Counted from the stretch's first letter, positions 1 to 6,707 are shown. The stretch is DNA of 23,054 nucleotides from a candidate division TA06 bacterium (GCA_022562655.1 JADFOU010000004.1:1-23054); one strand, 5' to 3'. The notes: a model not told the origin generated them from the sequence alone. Made by a program: numbers and translations.

Positions 1-344
1 CTGTGCCAGTTCGATTCAGGGATGCGGCGGCCGATTTCGATCGGCACGTGATTGACGATGTAGCAATACGGCTGGTTGTCCAACAGGCGAAGCCGCTTGC
101 AGCGCAGGATCGGCGTACCCTCCGGCATCTTGAGGTCGCGGGCCTCCCTCGCGCTCGCCTCGGTCTCGCGGAGCTCGAGCAGTTGCACCGAGGTTGCCTG
201 GCCCATCGAGATCAAGTCTTCGATGGATCGGTCGAGTTCGAGGTTTCCGCCGGAGGTGGCAGTGTCGCTGACGAAGGTTCCCCGACCGGGCTCTTTACGG
301 ATAAGGCCCTCTTCTTCGAGGCGGGAGGCAAGCCTCTCAAGATC
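1..344 (-). pseudogene. GntR-family transcriptional regulator (HutC/UTRA type), fragment
   Basis: Reading the minus strand from about 344 down to the window edge gives the end of a GntR winged-helix domain (SRLEEEGLIRKEPGRGTFV) followed by a UTRA effector-binding domain (VQLLELRETEAS, then TPILRCKRLRLLDNQPY). These regulators bind DNA as dimers and usually repress catabolic genes until a ligand binds UTRA. The 3' end runs off the window. Upstream of about 335-344 the frame stays open, but it no longer reads as the expected LPSERELAE-type helices; instead the opposite strand there encodes the end of a CoA-transferase. The N-terminal half of the DNA-binding domain is therefore missing. Family assignment is firm; the break position is approximate. 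No start codon can be given. Confidence 0.75.
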
Positions 345-494
345 CCGGCGATTTTTCCCAAGCTCTCGGAGACACCGGGCAGAACCGAGTGGGCGGGTCC
401 GCCGATCGGCGCTCACAACCGCGAAATTCTGGGAGGGGTGCTCGGCCTGTCCGATGCCGAGATCGAGTCGCTCGAGGAAAAGGGTGTTGTCTAG
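325..494 (+). pseudogene. CaiB/BaiF family III CoA-transferase, C-terminal fragment
   Basis: The last roughly 55 codons, ending with TAG at 492-494, read KIPAIFPKLSETPGR, then GPPIGAHNREIL and GLSDAEIESLEEKGVV. This is the typical C-terminus of family III CoA-transferases, which move CoA between carboxylic acids. The frame is open back to position 3, but that part is antisense to the GntR/UTRA domain and shows no CoA-transferase features. Only the tail of a protein of about 400 residues is present. It lies 40 bases upstream of the amidohydrolase and on the same strand, so it was probably the upstream gene of that catabolic operon before the rearrangement or assembly join near 325-345. The exact joint is uncertain. 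Confidence 0.7.
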
Positions 495-534
495 CAGCCC
501 GTGGTAGAAGTCGAGATGGTCGTGCGAGGTCACG

Positions 535-1200
535 ATGACGGATGAGCCGCGCCATTCGGCCGAGAGCGTGCTCGCCCAGTATGCGGCCAAGGGCCTTGCC
601 GGCGAGATGGGCTTCGGCCGCCGGCCGGCGTTGCTGGTCGTCGATCTCATTCTTGGCTTCACGCGAGTTTCCTCTCCACTGGGTTCCGATCTGGACGCCG
701 TTGTGGAAGCGACGCGCCGTTTGCTGGATTGCGCTCGATCGATGGAGCTGCCGATCTTCTTCACTACGACGGCCTACAGCGACGATCTGCGTGACGCTGG
801 GCTATTCGTGCTCAAGGTGCCGTCGCTGGCTGTTCTCGTCCGGGGCAGTGAAGAGGTCGAGCTGGATCCCCGGCTGGAGCGTCGTCTCCGGGAGACGCTG
901 ATCGAGAAGCAGTACGCATCCGCCTTCTTTGGCACCGCACTGGCCTCGGAACTGACAGCGCTCTCTGTCGACACTCTCATCGTCTCGGGTGCGACCACTA
1001 GCGGTTGTATTCGCGCGACAGTTGTCGATGCGATGCAACACGGTTTCCGCCCGATCGTGCCGGCGGAGTGTGTCGGCGACCGGTCGCCCGAGGCGCACCG
1101 AGCCAATTTGATGGACATTCAGGGCAAGTACGGCGACGTGATCGAGCTCGAGGAAGTTTTGACCTACATCCAGAGACTCTCGGCAGGGGGCGCTGGCTGA
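535..1200 (+). CDS. Isochorismatase-family (cysteine) amidohydrolase, N-carbamoylsarcosine amidase-like
   Basis: A 221-residue protein of the isochorismatase-like hydrolase fold. The expected catalytic triad is visible: Asp37 (LLVVDLILGF), Lys125 (IEKQYASAFFGT) and Cys158 (TTSGCIRATVVDA). The cysteine plus the overall pattern fit N-carbamoylsarcosine amidase or maleamate amidase-type enzymes, which hydrolyse an amide and release ammonia. The true substrate cannot be read from sequence. ATG at 535 is supported by GAGG at 526-529, five bases upstream. The VOC gene starts 17 bases after the stop and a lyase follows, so it is probably part of a catabolic operon for a nitrogen-containing acid (inference). 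Confidence 0.8.
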   Translation: MTDEPRHSAESVLAQYAAKGLAGEMGFGRRPALLVVDLILGFTRVSSPLGSDLDAVVEATRRLLDCARSMELPIFFTTTAYSDDLRDAGLFVLKVPSLAVLVRGSEEVELDPRLERRLRETLIEKQYASAFFGTALASELTALSVDTLIVSGATTSGCIRATVVDAMQHGFRPIVPAECVGDRSPEAHRANLMDIQGKYGDVIELEEVLTYIQRLSAGGAG

Positions 1201-1202
1201 CG

Positions 1203-1225
1203 TGCTGAGGTGCTGAGGTGCTGAG
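1203..1225 (+). repeat. Tandem 8-bp repeat (TGCTGAGG, nearly 3 copies) carrying RBS and GTG start
   Basis: TGCTGAGG occurs at 1203-1210 and 1211-1218, followed by TGCTGAG at 1219-1225. Each unit brings a GAGG, and each unit boundary makes a GTG. The GAGG at 1207-1210 sits seven bases before the GTG at 1218 that I take as the VOC start. Change in copy number would alter spacing and which GTG is in frame. Confidence 0.7.
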
Positions 1226-1622
1226 ACGGGTGCATCACATCGACTTTGTGGTTCGCGATCTGGACGCGGCCGCAGAAAGATACTCGCGGATCTTCGGTGT
1301 CGAACCGCTGGGCAGTGAACGGCTCGAGGACCGTGGCGTCGAGCTGGTGCGCTTCGAGCTCGATAACGTCTGGATCGTGCTGGTGCAGCCCGTGAGGGAC
1401 GGGCCGGTCAAGAATTTTCTCGATGAATATGGCGAAGGGTTCTTCCATGTCGGTTTTCAGGTCGATGATGTCTCCGCCGAAGCCGCCCGAATCGCGCGCG
1501 AGGGGATTGGGCTGGTAAACAGCACTCCGCGGCGGGGTGTCGAGGGCTGGCAGCTGGTCGATCTGGAAATGGATGAGACCTTCGGCGTCTACCTGCAGCT
1601 GGTTCAAGATGACGACGAGTGA
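1218..1622 (+). CDS. VOC/glyoxalase-superfamily protein, methylmalonyl-CoA epimerase-like
   Basis: A 134-residue protein with paired beta-alpha-beta-beta-beta modules: RVHHIDFVVRDLDAAAERY at the N-terminus and GEGFFHVGFQVDDVSAEA from about residue 72. It resembles methylmalonyl-CoA epimerase. Of the four metal positions of that family, His7 and His77 are present. The position before LVQP reads Val54, and the last one, in GVYLQLVQ, is Gln127 instead of the usual Glu. It is therefore probably not a standard epimerase. The start is GTG with a good RBS inside the 8-bp tandem repeat. Its end overlaps the lyase start by 14 bases, which implies translational coupling. The substrate is unknown, but a CoA thioester would fit the CoA-transferase and lyase neighbours. 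Confidence 0.75.
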   Translation: MLRRVHHIDFVVRDLDAAAERYSRIFGVEPLGSERLEDRGVELVRFELDNVWIVLVQPVRDGPVKNFLDEYGEGFFHVGFQVDDVSAEAARIAREGIGLVNSTPRRGVEGWQLVDLEMDETFGVYLQLVQDDDE

Positions 1623-2562
1623 AGGTCTGCCCGAGCGAGTACGAGTGATCGAGGTCGGCCCGCGGGACGGCTTTCAGATGGAGGAACGTTTTGTTCCCAC
1701 TCGGCTGAAAGTCGAGACCGTCGAAGGCCTGGTCGCCGCCGGCGTCGCCGAGATCGAGGCGACGTCGTTCGTTCATCCACGGGTTATCCCCCAGATGGCC
1801 GACGCCGCTGAGGTCCTGGGCAGGATCAAGGATCGCTGGGACGTTCGCCTCAGCGTATTGGTGCCGAACCTCGAGGGTGCTCGACGTGCCCTCGAGATCG
1901 GCGGAGTCGACGAGCTACGCGTTGTCGTCTGTGCGACCGAAAGCTACAACCGACGCAATGTGGGCCTTTCGATCGATGAATCAGCCGACCGCTTTGCACG
2001 GATCGCGGAGGCCGCGCAAGAGCACGGCGTCGATGCTTCGGTAGTGTTTGGCGTCGCCCTGGGCTGCCCGATCGAGGGCGACGTGCCGATCGAGCGGGTG
2101 GTCGAATTGACCGAACGCTTTGTCGAGCTTGGAGCTGCGGCAATCGGCGTGGCCGATTCCTACGGTCTGGCGAATCCTGTCCAGGTTGGGGCAGCCGTGC
2201 GGGCCGTCCGAGAGGTCCTAGCCGGTCGTCGCCTCTGGCTTCATCTCCACAACACCCGCGGCATGGCGCTGGCGAACGCGCTGGCGGCTCTCGAGGAAGG
2301 CGTCGACTCCTTTGACACAGCCTTCGGAGGACTCGGCGGAACGCCGGTCATGAAAGGCGCCAGCGGCAACATCGCGACCGAAGATCTTGCCTACATGTGC
2401 TCGGAGATGGGACTCGATACGGGGGTCGACATCGACGGCGTGCGTGCCGTCTCGCGCCGAGTGGCGGCTTTCCTGGGCCGGACCCTACCCAGTCACGTGC
2501 TGACCGCGGGTACCAAACAGGAGTTGATGGCTCTGAACCGCTCCAGGGCGTCGACGAGATAG
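1609..2562 (+). CDS. HMG-CoA lyase-like DRE-TIM family carbon-carbon lyase
   Basis: A 317-residue TIM-barrel enzyme of the HMG-CoA lyase/DRE-TIM family. Visible metal and substrate residues are Arg19-Asp20 (VGPRDGFQ), Glu50 in EATSFVHP, the HLH pair His212/His214 (LHLHNTRG) and Asn254 (GASGNIATED). The spacing matches HMG-CoA lyase exactly, but the loop that normally reads GGCP reads GGTPVMKG, so the catalytic cysteine is Thr245. Family membership is certain; true HMG-CoA lyase activity is doubtful. ATG 1609 is chosen over an upstream in-frame ATG at 1537 that lies deep in the VOC gene. The C-terminus (LPSHVLTAGTKQELMALNR) looks native; the final seven or so residues lie in a rearranged region. 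Confidence 0.82.
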   Translation: MTTSEGLPERVRVIEVGPRDGFQMEERFVPTRLKVETVEGLVAAGVAEIEATSFVHPRVIPQMADAAEVLGRIKDRWDVRLSVLVPNLEGARRALEIGGVDELRVVVCATESYNRRNVGLSIDESADRFARIAEAAQEHGVDASVVFGVALGCPIEGDVPIERVVELTERFVELGAAAIGVADSYGLANPVQVGAAVRAVREVLAGRRLWLHLHNTRGMALANALAALEEGVDSFDTAFGGLGGTPVMKGASGNIATEDLAYMCSEMGLDTGVDIDGVRAVSRRVAAFLGRTLPSHVLTAGTKQELMALNRSRASTR

Positions 2563-2612
2563 GTTAGGTCCTCGAGGTCGTCGTAGATCTGGAGGGCGAC
2601 CTTGTGCTGCAG
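2540..2612 (-). pseudogene. C-terminal scrap of a class-V-aminotransferase-like PLP enzyme
   Basis: The minus strand between the lyase and the transposase reads LQHKVALQIYDDLEDLTYLV, then DALERF. This resembles the C-terminal strand and helix of class V aminotransferase or isopenicillin-N-epimerase-like proteins, which commonly end in a QIYND-ED-DALV-ALR pattern. Only about 24 residues are readable. On one side the plus strand becomes the lyase C-terminus, and on the other it becomes the transposase zinc-finger region. I treat it as a gene fragment trapped between two breakpoints. The match is short, so the assignment is tentative. Confidence 0.35.
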
Positions 2613-2665
2613 GGCGCTGCTCCCGTCGCGGCTTCTGCCCGTCCTGCGCGGCCAAGCGAGGGGCG

Positions 2666-3592
2666 ATGTTGGGAGCCTTCCTGCGGGAAGAAGTGGCCGA
2701 GGAGGTGGGCCATTGCCTGTGGACCTTCACCGTGCCGAAGCTGCTGCGACCGTTCTTCTTGCATCGCCGCGAGCTGCTCGGTGAGCTGTGTCGTGCGGCA
2801 TGGGAGAGTGTCGCCGAGCTCACTGCCGAGGCCGCCGGTGACGACGTGCGGCCCGGCATGGTGGCTGCCGTCCATACCGCTGCCTCTGACTTGCGCTGGC
2901 ACCCGCATATCCACGCGATCGCCTCACGAGGAGGCTGGGATCGGGCGGGTGCATGGCGCCCGGTGCCGTGGGTCGACACTCACGCCGCGGAGCTTGTGTT
3001 CCGGCACAAGGTGATCGCCTTTCTCGCCGCTCGAGATCTGCTCACCGACGAGCGGATCGAGCTTCTGGAGTCTTGGAAGGCGGGCCACACGGGCTTTTCG
3101 GCCCACAATGCGGTGACCGTGCGAGCCGACGATGGCGGAGGTCTCGAGCGGCTCGCTCGTTACCTGTTGCGGGCGCCCCTGTCGCTCGAGCGCCTCATTC
3201 TCGAGCCAGGTCTTGCCCGCTATCGCCACAAGAGGGCGAAAGAGCGCCGCGGCGAGCCCTTCGACCCGGCCGAGCTGCTCGCCCGGCTGGTGATGCACAT
3301 TCCCGTTCCCAGGCTCCACATGGTGCGTTACTACGGGCACGACTCTCACGTCTCGAGAGCGAGGCGCCGTCGGGCCGGGTGTGAGGCCGCGGCCGAGGCA
3401 GCCTCGGGCTCAGACTCGCCCGACGCCGCCCCGCTGGATGACGAAGTGTCGAGGGCCGAGAGGAGACGGCTGCGGCGGCAATGGGCGCAGCTCATCCGCC
3501 GCATCTATGAATCGGCCCTCCAGAAACACGGCTTCCTTCCACCTCGGACCGCACGACTCTGGGCGATCTGCCAGATCAGGTTGGCGAAGTAG
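2666..3592 (+). CDS. IS91-family (HUH, Y2_Tnp) transposase, N-terminally truncated
   Basis: The frame encodes an IS91/IS801-type rolling-circle transposase. The HUH motif is WHPHIHAI (His81 and His83 from the ATG), a tyrosine lies in LARYLLRAPLSLERL (Tyr166), and the family end motif HIPVPRLHMVRYYGHDS is clear. ATG 2666 is not a natural start: in-frame codons from about 2615 read GRCSRRGFCPSCAAKRGA, the family's zinc-binding region, which should be preceded by some 80 more residues. Upstream of about 2612 the sequence is unrelated, so the gene has lost its 5' end and is probably inactive. A basic, alanine-rich C-terminal tail follows residue 230. I see no clear terminal origin or terminus sequences. 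Confidence 0.8.
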   Translation: MLGAFLREEVAEEVGHCLWTFTVPKLLRPFFLHRRELLGELCRAAWESVAELTAEAAGDDVRPGMVAAVHTAASDLRWHPHIHAIASRGGWDRAGAWRPVPWVDTHAAELVFRHKVIAFLAARDLLTDERIELLESWKAGHTGFSAHNAVTVRADDGGGLERLARYLLRAPLSLERLILEPGLARYRHKRAKERRGEPFDPAELLARLVMHIPVPRLHMVRYYGHDSHVSRARRRRAGCEAAAEAASGSDSPDAAPLDDEVSRAERRRLRRQWAQLIRRIYESALQKHGFLPPRTARLWAICQIRLAK

Positions 3593-3651
3593 CCGTGGTC
3601 AGGCATAGGCACGTTCCATGGTCAGGGCGGAGAGGATCGCGATCACTTCGC

Positions 3652-3942
3652 TCATCCACTCTCCGCCGACACGAGCCGGCGTACCTGACGAAGGTCGGTG
3701 TCACGGGCTCGCCAAAGGTCGTACTGAATCTGCAGATTCACCCAAAACTCGGGAGTCGTCTTGAGAGCCTTTGCCAGCCGATGAGCCATGGCGGGGCTGA
3801 TCCCGGCTCGTTCGTTCAGCACGGCCGACAACGTCTTACCCGTAACTCCAAGAGCCTTGGCTGCGTCGGTCACACTCAAGCCCAGAGGCTCGACGTAGTC
3901 GGCGCGGAGGATCTCGCCCGGGTGAGGAGGATTGTGCATCAT
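3652..3942 (-). CDS. higA: HigA-family antitoxin (XRE/HTH)
   Basis: A 96-residue HigA/VapI-type antitoxin. It opens MMHNPPHPGEILRADYVEPL, contains a helix-turn-helix (LSVTDAAKALGVTGKTLSAVLN) and the family signature AGISPAMAHRLAKALKTTPEFWVNLQ. Such proteins neutralise HigB and repress their own operon. The frame extends 13 codons further upstream, but ATG at 3942 is the better start: the complement of 3947-3954 reads AAGGAGCC, placing GGAG six bases before it. The toxin stop codon lies ten bases upstream, the usual toxin-then-antitoxin order. The antitoxin itself appears intact. Confidence 0.88.
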   Translation of the reverse strand: MMHNPPHPGEILRADYVEPLGLSVTDAAKALGVTGKTLSAVLNERAGISPAMAHRLAKALKTTPEFWVNLQIQYDLWRARDTDLRQVRRLVSAESG

Positions 3943-3952
3943 GGTTGGCTCC

Positions 3953-4115
3953 TTAGTGGTAGTCCTCGTAGTTGACATCATCGCATTCGCGTCCGTCGAA
4001 GCTGAACGTGATCCGCCAGTGTCGATCCACGTCGACCGCCCATTGACCCTTTCGCTTGCCCTTCAGTACAGAGGAACCCTCCAAAGACTCGGAGTCTAGC
4101 CTGACCGCGGTTAGC
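3953..4115 (-). pseudogene. higB: HigB-family toxin, C-terminal part only
   Basis: On the minus strand immediately upstream of higA the reading ends LKGKRKGQWAVDVD, RHWRITFSFDG and DVNYEDYH, then TAA (3953-3955). This is the C-terminal half of the HigB/RelE ribosome-dependent mRNA interferase fold. The frame is open further upstream, but residues before about position 4115 do not resemble HigB, and no credible ATG or RBS is seen. In complete homologues about 50 more residues precede this part. None of the three minus frames in 4115-4220 supplies them. I read it as a truncated toxin next to an intact antitoxin. A frameshift deeper in the sequence remains possible. Confidence 0.6.
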
Positions 4116-4372
4116 CGAGTTCGCTGAGAGCATCCGCCTATCTGATTCGTTGTCGGACTTCCTGTCGGGTCCTTTGGACGTCTCCGGCAACCAATCGCTC
4201 GGACTAGGAGGAAGCAACAAACTCTGATCGGGATCGTAGCGATCGAAAGCTCGTGGGCATGAGCTATCTTAGGCCCTCGCGCCGAAGGCCTCTGCTGCGC
4301 AGAGTCCTATTAGTGGAGCAACCGAGTGAAGGTGGAAATCACGCAACCCTCGAAGCCGTTCCCGGCACGCTG
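4116..4372. other. Intergenic stretch without recognisable gene
   Basis: About 257 bases lie between the truncated toxin and the cdd stop codon. Short open frames exist on both strands, but none shows a family feature or a convincing ribosome binding site. No strong hairpin or promoter stood out. Given the truncated HigB, part of it may be unrecognised fragment DNA. Confidence 0.4.
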
Positions 4373-4774
4373 CTAACGATCGGTCGCCAGCGGGAACTCG
4401 AACGGGTGCGGAAGCAGATCGCGGAGCCGGTACTCCTTGCTCTCGCCCTGGATGTTGGCCAGCAACACGGGGAGGTCCGGGTGCCCGAACTCGGTCATGA
4501 CTTCGAGGCATTGCCCGCAGGGAGGCGAGGGCGGGGCCGTGTCGGTGATTGCGACCAGCGCCGCGAGCTTGCGGTGCCCCTCGGCGACCGCCGACAGCAC
4601 GGCGACCCGTTCAGCGCAAACCGTCAGCCCGAACGTGCGGTTTTCGACGTTGCATCCGATGAAGACCTTCCCGTCCTCGGTCAGGATCGCCGATCCGACC
4701 TGAAAACCGCTGTAGGGGCAGTAGGCGCGTTCGCGCACCGCTTCCGCGGCTTCCAGCAGCTCGGTCCAGTCCAT
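4373..4774 (-). CDS. cdd: Cytidine deaminase
   Basis: A 133-residue homotetrameric-type cytidine deaminase, which converts cytidine or deoxycytidine to the uridine form in pyrimidine salvage. The zinc site is complete: Cys53 and the proton shuttle Glu55 in TVCAERVAV, and Cys86 and Cys89 in PPCGQCLEVM. The substrate loop CNVENRTFGLT precedes it, and YCPYSGFQVGSA near residue 18 is the usual N-terminal motif. Length is typical. Transcribed divergently from icd, with 92 bases between the two starts that must hold both promoters. The region upstream of the ATG has no strong Shine-Dalgarno sequence. The gene has the high-GC character of the left block. Confidence 0.93.
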   Translation of the reverse strand: MDWTELLEAAEAVRERAYCPYSGFQVGSAILTEDGKVFIGCNVENRTFGLTVCAERVAVLSAVAEGHRKLAALVAITDTAPPSPPCGQCLEVMTEFGHPDLPVLLANIQGESKEYRLRDLLPHPFEFPLATDR

Positions 4775-4866
4775 GGGTCCGTCAATCTACCACGCAGCGC
4801 TATGGTAATCTGAGAGGCCCGAACGGATTTACTAGGACGACCCAAGCCTTCCGGAGGACGTACGAG

Positions 4867-6117
4867 TTGAGCAAGAACATCGGCCGGCTGACCCCGCCCA
4901 GTGATGGCCAAGAGATCACTTGGCGCGAGGGCGTGCTCGAGATTCCCCAACGACCCATCATTCCGTTCATCGAAGGTGACGGCATCGGGCCCGATATTTG
5001 GCGGGCCACGAAAATGGTGCTCGAGCGCGCTGTGGACAAGGCCTACGGCAGTTCCAAATCGATCGCATGGCTGGAGGTCTTCGCCGGTGAGAAGGCCAAG
5101 GAAGAGTACGACGAGTGGCTGCCTCAGGACACGATCGAGGCGTTCAAACTGTTCCGAGCGGGTATCAAGGGCCCGCTCACGACTCCGGTCGGAGGCGGTT
5201 TTCGAAGCTTGAACGTGACCCTACGGCAGGTCCTGGACCTCTATGCCTGCGTGCGTCCGGTTCGCTACATCCAGGGCGTGCCTTCACCGGTCAAGAACCC
5301 AAAGCTCGTCGACATGATCATCTTCCGTGAGAACACAGAGGACGTCTACGCGGGCATCGAATGGGAAGAGGGATCGACGGGAGCGGCCAAGCTGATCGAG
5401 TTTCTGCGTGTGGAGTTGGGCAAGCGGGTTCGGGAAGATTCGGGTATCGGCATCAAGCCGGTTTCGGTCACGGGTAGCAAGCGGCTGATGCGCAAGGCGC
5501 TTCAGCACGCGGTTACGCAGGGTCGAACCGATGTCACCCTCGTGCACAAGGGCAACATCATGAAGTTCACCGAAGGCGCCTTCAAAGAGTGGGCGTACGA
5601 GGTCGCCAAAGAGGAGTTTGGCGACCAGACGGTGACCGAGGCGCAACTCTGGGACGACTTCGAAGGCAAGCTCCCGGAGGGCAAGATCCTGGTCAAGGAC
5701 CGGATCGCGGACGCCATGTTCCAGCAGGTATTACTGCGGCCGGCCGAATATCAAGTGATCGCAACCACGAATCTCAACGGGGATTACCTCTCGGATGCCT
5801 GTGTTGCCCAGGTGGGTGGACTCGGTATGGCACCGGGTGCCAATTTTGGGGACTTCATTGCCCTCTTTGAGGCAACGCACGGGACAGCACCGAAATATAC
5901 AGGACTGAATCGTGCGAATCCCAGTTCCCTCATCCTCTCCGGGGTGATGATGTTGGAATACTTGGGCTGGAAGGAGGCAGCCGAGGGGATTACTCGGGCG
6001 ATGGAGAAGACAATTCGAGAAGGAGGGGTCACCCAAGACCTCGCACGGATGATGGTCCCGCCGCGAGCGGGATTAGGCACTTCTGAATTTGCTGATAAGT
6101 TTATTGAAAACCTATAA
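4867..6117 (+). CDS. icd: NADP-dependent isocitrate dehydrogenase (reading frame spans a composition break)
   Basis: A 416-residue enzyme of the E. coli Icd type, oxidatively decarboxylating isocitrate to 2-oxoglutarate in the TCA cycle. Seen: FIEGDGIGPDIW near residue 34, the substrate loop FRSLNVTLRQ with Ser114 (the residue phosphorylated by AceK in enterobacteria), Arg120 and Arg130, FRENTEDVYAG with Tyr161, LVHKGNIMKFTEG, DYLSDACVAQVGGLGMAPG for metal binding, and EATHGTAPKYTG for NADP. The start is TTG 4867 with GGAGG at 4853-4857. In codons 5581-5700, 35 of 40 end in G or C; in 5761-5940 only 34 of 60 do; in the final 18 codons 5 do. The change begins near 5728. The frame is intact, so protein function is plausible either way. 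Confidence 0.93.
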   Translation: MSKNIGRLTPPSDGQEITWREGVLEIPQRPIIPFIEGDGIGPDIWRATKMVLERAVDKAYGSSKSIAWLEVFAGEKAKEEYDEWLPQDTIEAFKLFRAGIKGPLTTPVGGGFRSLNVTLRQVLDLYACVRPVRYIQGVPSPVKNPKLVDMIIFRENTEDVYAGIEWEEGSTGAAKLIEFLRVELGKRVREDSGIGIKPVSVTGSKRLMRKALQHAVTQGRTDVTLVHKGNIMKFTEGAFKEWAYEVAKEEFGDQTVTEAQLWDDFEGKLPEGKILVKDRIADAMFQQVLLRPAEYQVIATTNLNGDYLSDACVAQVGGLGMAPGANFGDFIALFEATHGTAPKYTGLNRANPSSLILSGVMMLEYLGWKEAAEGITRAMEKTIREGGVTQDLARMMVPPRAGLGTSEFADKFIENL

Positions 6118-6120
6118 AAA

Positions 6121-6175
6121 CGGACTCTGGACTTTGGACTCTGGACATTAGACTTAAGTCTAATGTCTAAAGTCT
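6121..6175. repeat. Intercistronic inverted repeat, GGAC/AGTCTAA family
   Basis: Direct GGACT-type words (GGACTCTGG, ACTTTGGACTCTGG) lead into a perfect 24-bp palindrome at 6144-6167 with half-site GACATTAGACTT. It fills the gap between the icd stop and the yceD start. A related copy stands before etfA at 14304-14365. There is no T-run, so it is a poor intrinsic terminator. Confidence 0.8.
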
Positions 6176-6185
6176 CTCTTTTGAA

Positions 6186-6707
6186 ATGGTTGAAGTCAAA
6201 CTGGATCTGCGGGAGATTAAGGAGGGGGAGAGCCGAAAGACTTTCGTTATCGATCCCTCTCAATTAGAATTTCCTCAGGAGGAGCTCACCTTTCAAGGAG
6301 GGATTCAGGGGGACCTCATCCTGTCCCGAAGGGGTAGAGAGATCACGGTTAAGGGTCAGATTGCCTTTCGAGCCAATTTTTCCTGTTCCCGCTGTCTTCT
6401 TCCTTGTAAGAAGACCTTTACAGAAGAGATTTCCATGCGTTATTTGAAGGGGAGTCCAAAGCTTCTTTCTGGAGAATCTGAGATCACAGAGGAAAACCTC
6501 TCCACCAACTTCTATGAGGGAAATGTGATTGAGATGGGTGGGGTCCTTCGGGACATTATCCTTCTTTCTTATCCAGTGAAGCACCTGTGCAAAGAGGGCT
6601 GTAAGGGTCTATGCCAAAATTGTGGTCAGGATCTGAATGAGAGGGATTGTGGATGCCCATTGGCAGAGATCGATTCGGGGTGGAAGGAGTTGAAGGAGAT
6701 CGCCTGA
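6186..6707 (+). CDS. yceD: YceD/DUF177 family protein
   Basis: A 173-residue DUF177 protein. This family is almost always encoded directly before rpmF, as here, and in E. coli and plants it is linked to 23S rRNA accumulation; the biochemical role is unsettled. Seen: an N-terminal beta-rich half, CSRCLLPC at residues 67-74 and a C-terminal cysteine cluster CKEGCKGLCQNCG with a further CGC, suggesting metal binding. ATG 6186 directly follows repeat-derived sequence (TTTTGAA) and has no Shine-Dalgarno sequence. First complete gene of the lower-GC block. Likely heads the rpmF-plsX-fab cluster. Confidence 0.85.
   Translation: MVEVKLDLREIKEGESRKTFVIDPSQLEFPQEELTFQGGIQGDLILSRRGREITVKGQIAFRANFSCSRCLLPCKKTFTEEISMRYLKGSPKLLSGESEITEENLSTNFYEGNVIEMGGVLRDIILLSYPVKHLCKEGCKGLCQNCGQDLNERDCGCPLAEIDSGWKELKEIA

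Noticed and set aside
3..494. Single 163-residue plus-strand gene
   Set aside because: Only the last third resembles a CoA-transferase; the first part is antisense to a clear GntR/UTRA domain.
76..507. Second plus-strand frame, Ser/Arg-rich
   Set aside because: Low-complexity shadow of the GntR minus-strand frame with no family features.
3595..3975. Plus-strand open frame over higA
   Set aside because: Antisense to HigA, which has a clear HTH, signature and ribosome site.
4253..4813. 186-residue plus-strand open frame
   Set aside because: Almost entirely antisense to cytidine deaminase, whose zinc motifs are unambiguous.
6144..6167. Intrinsic terminator after icd
   Set aside because: The palindrome is AT-rich and has no T-run; it belongs to the intercistronic repeat family also found between etfB and etfA.
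5784..6263. 159-residue minus-strand open frame
   Set aside because: Shadow of icd and yceD, crossing the palindromic spacer; no recognisable domain.
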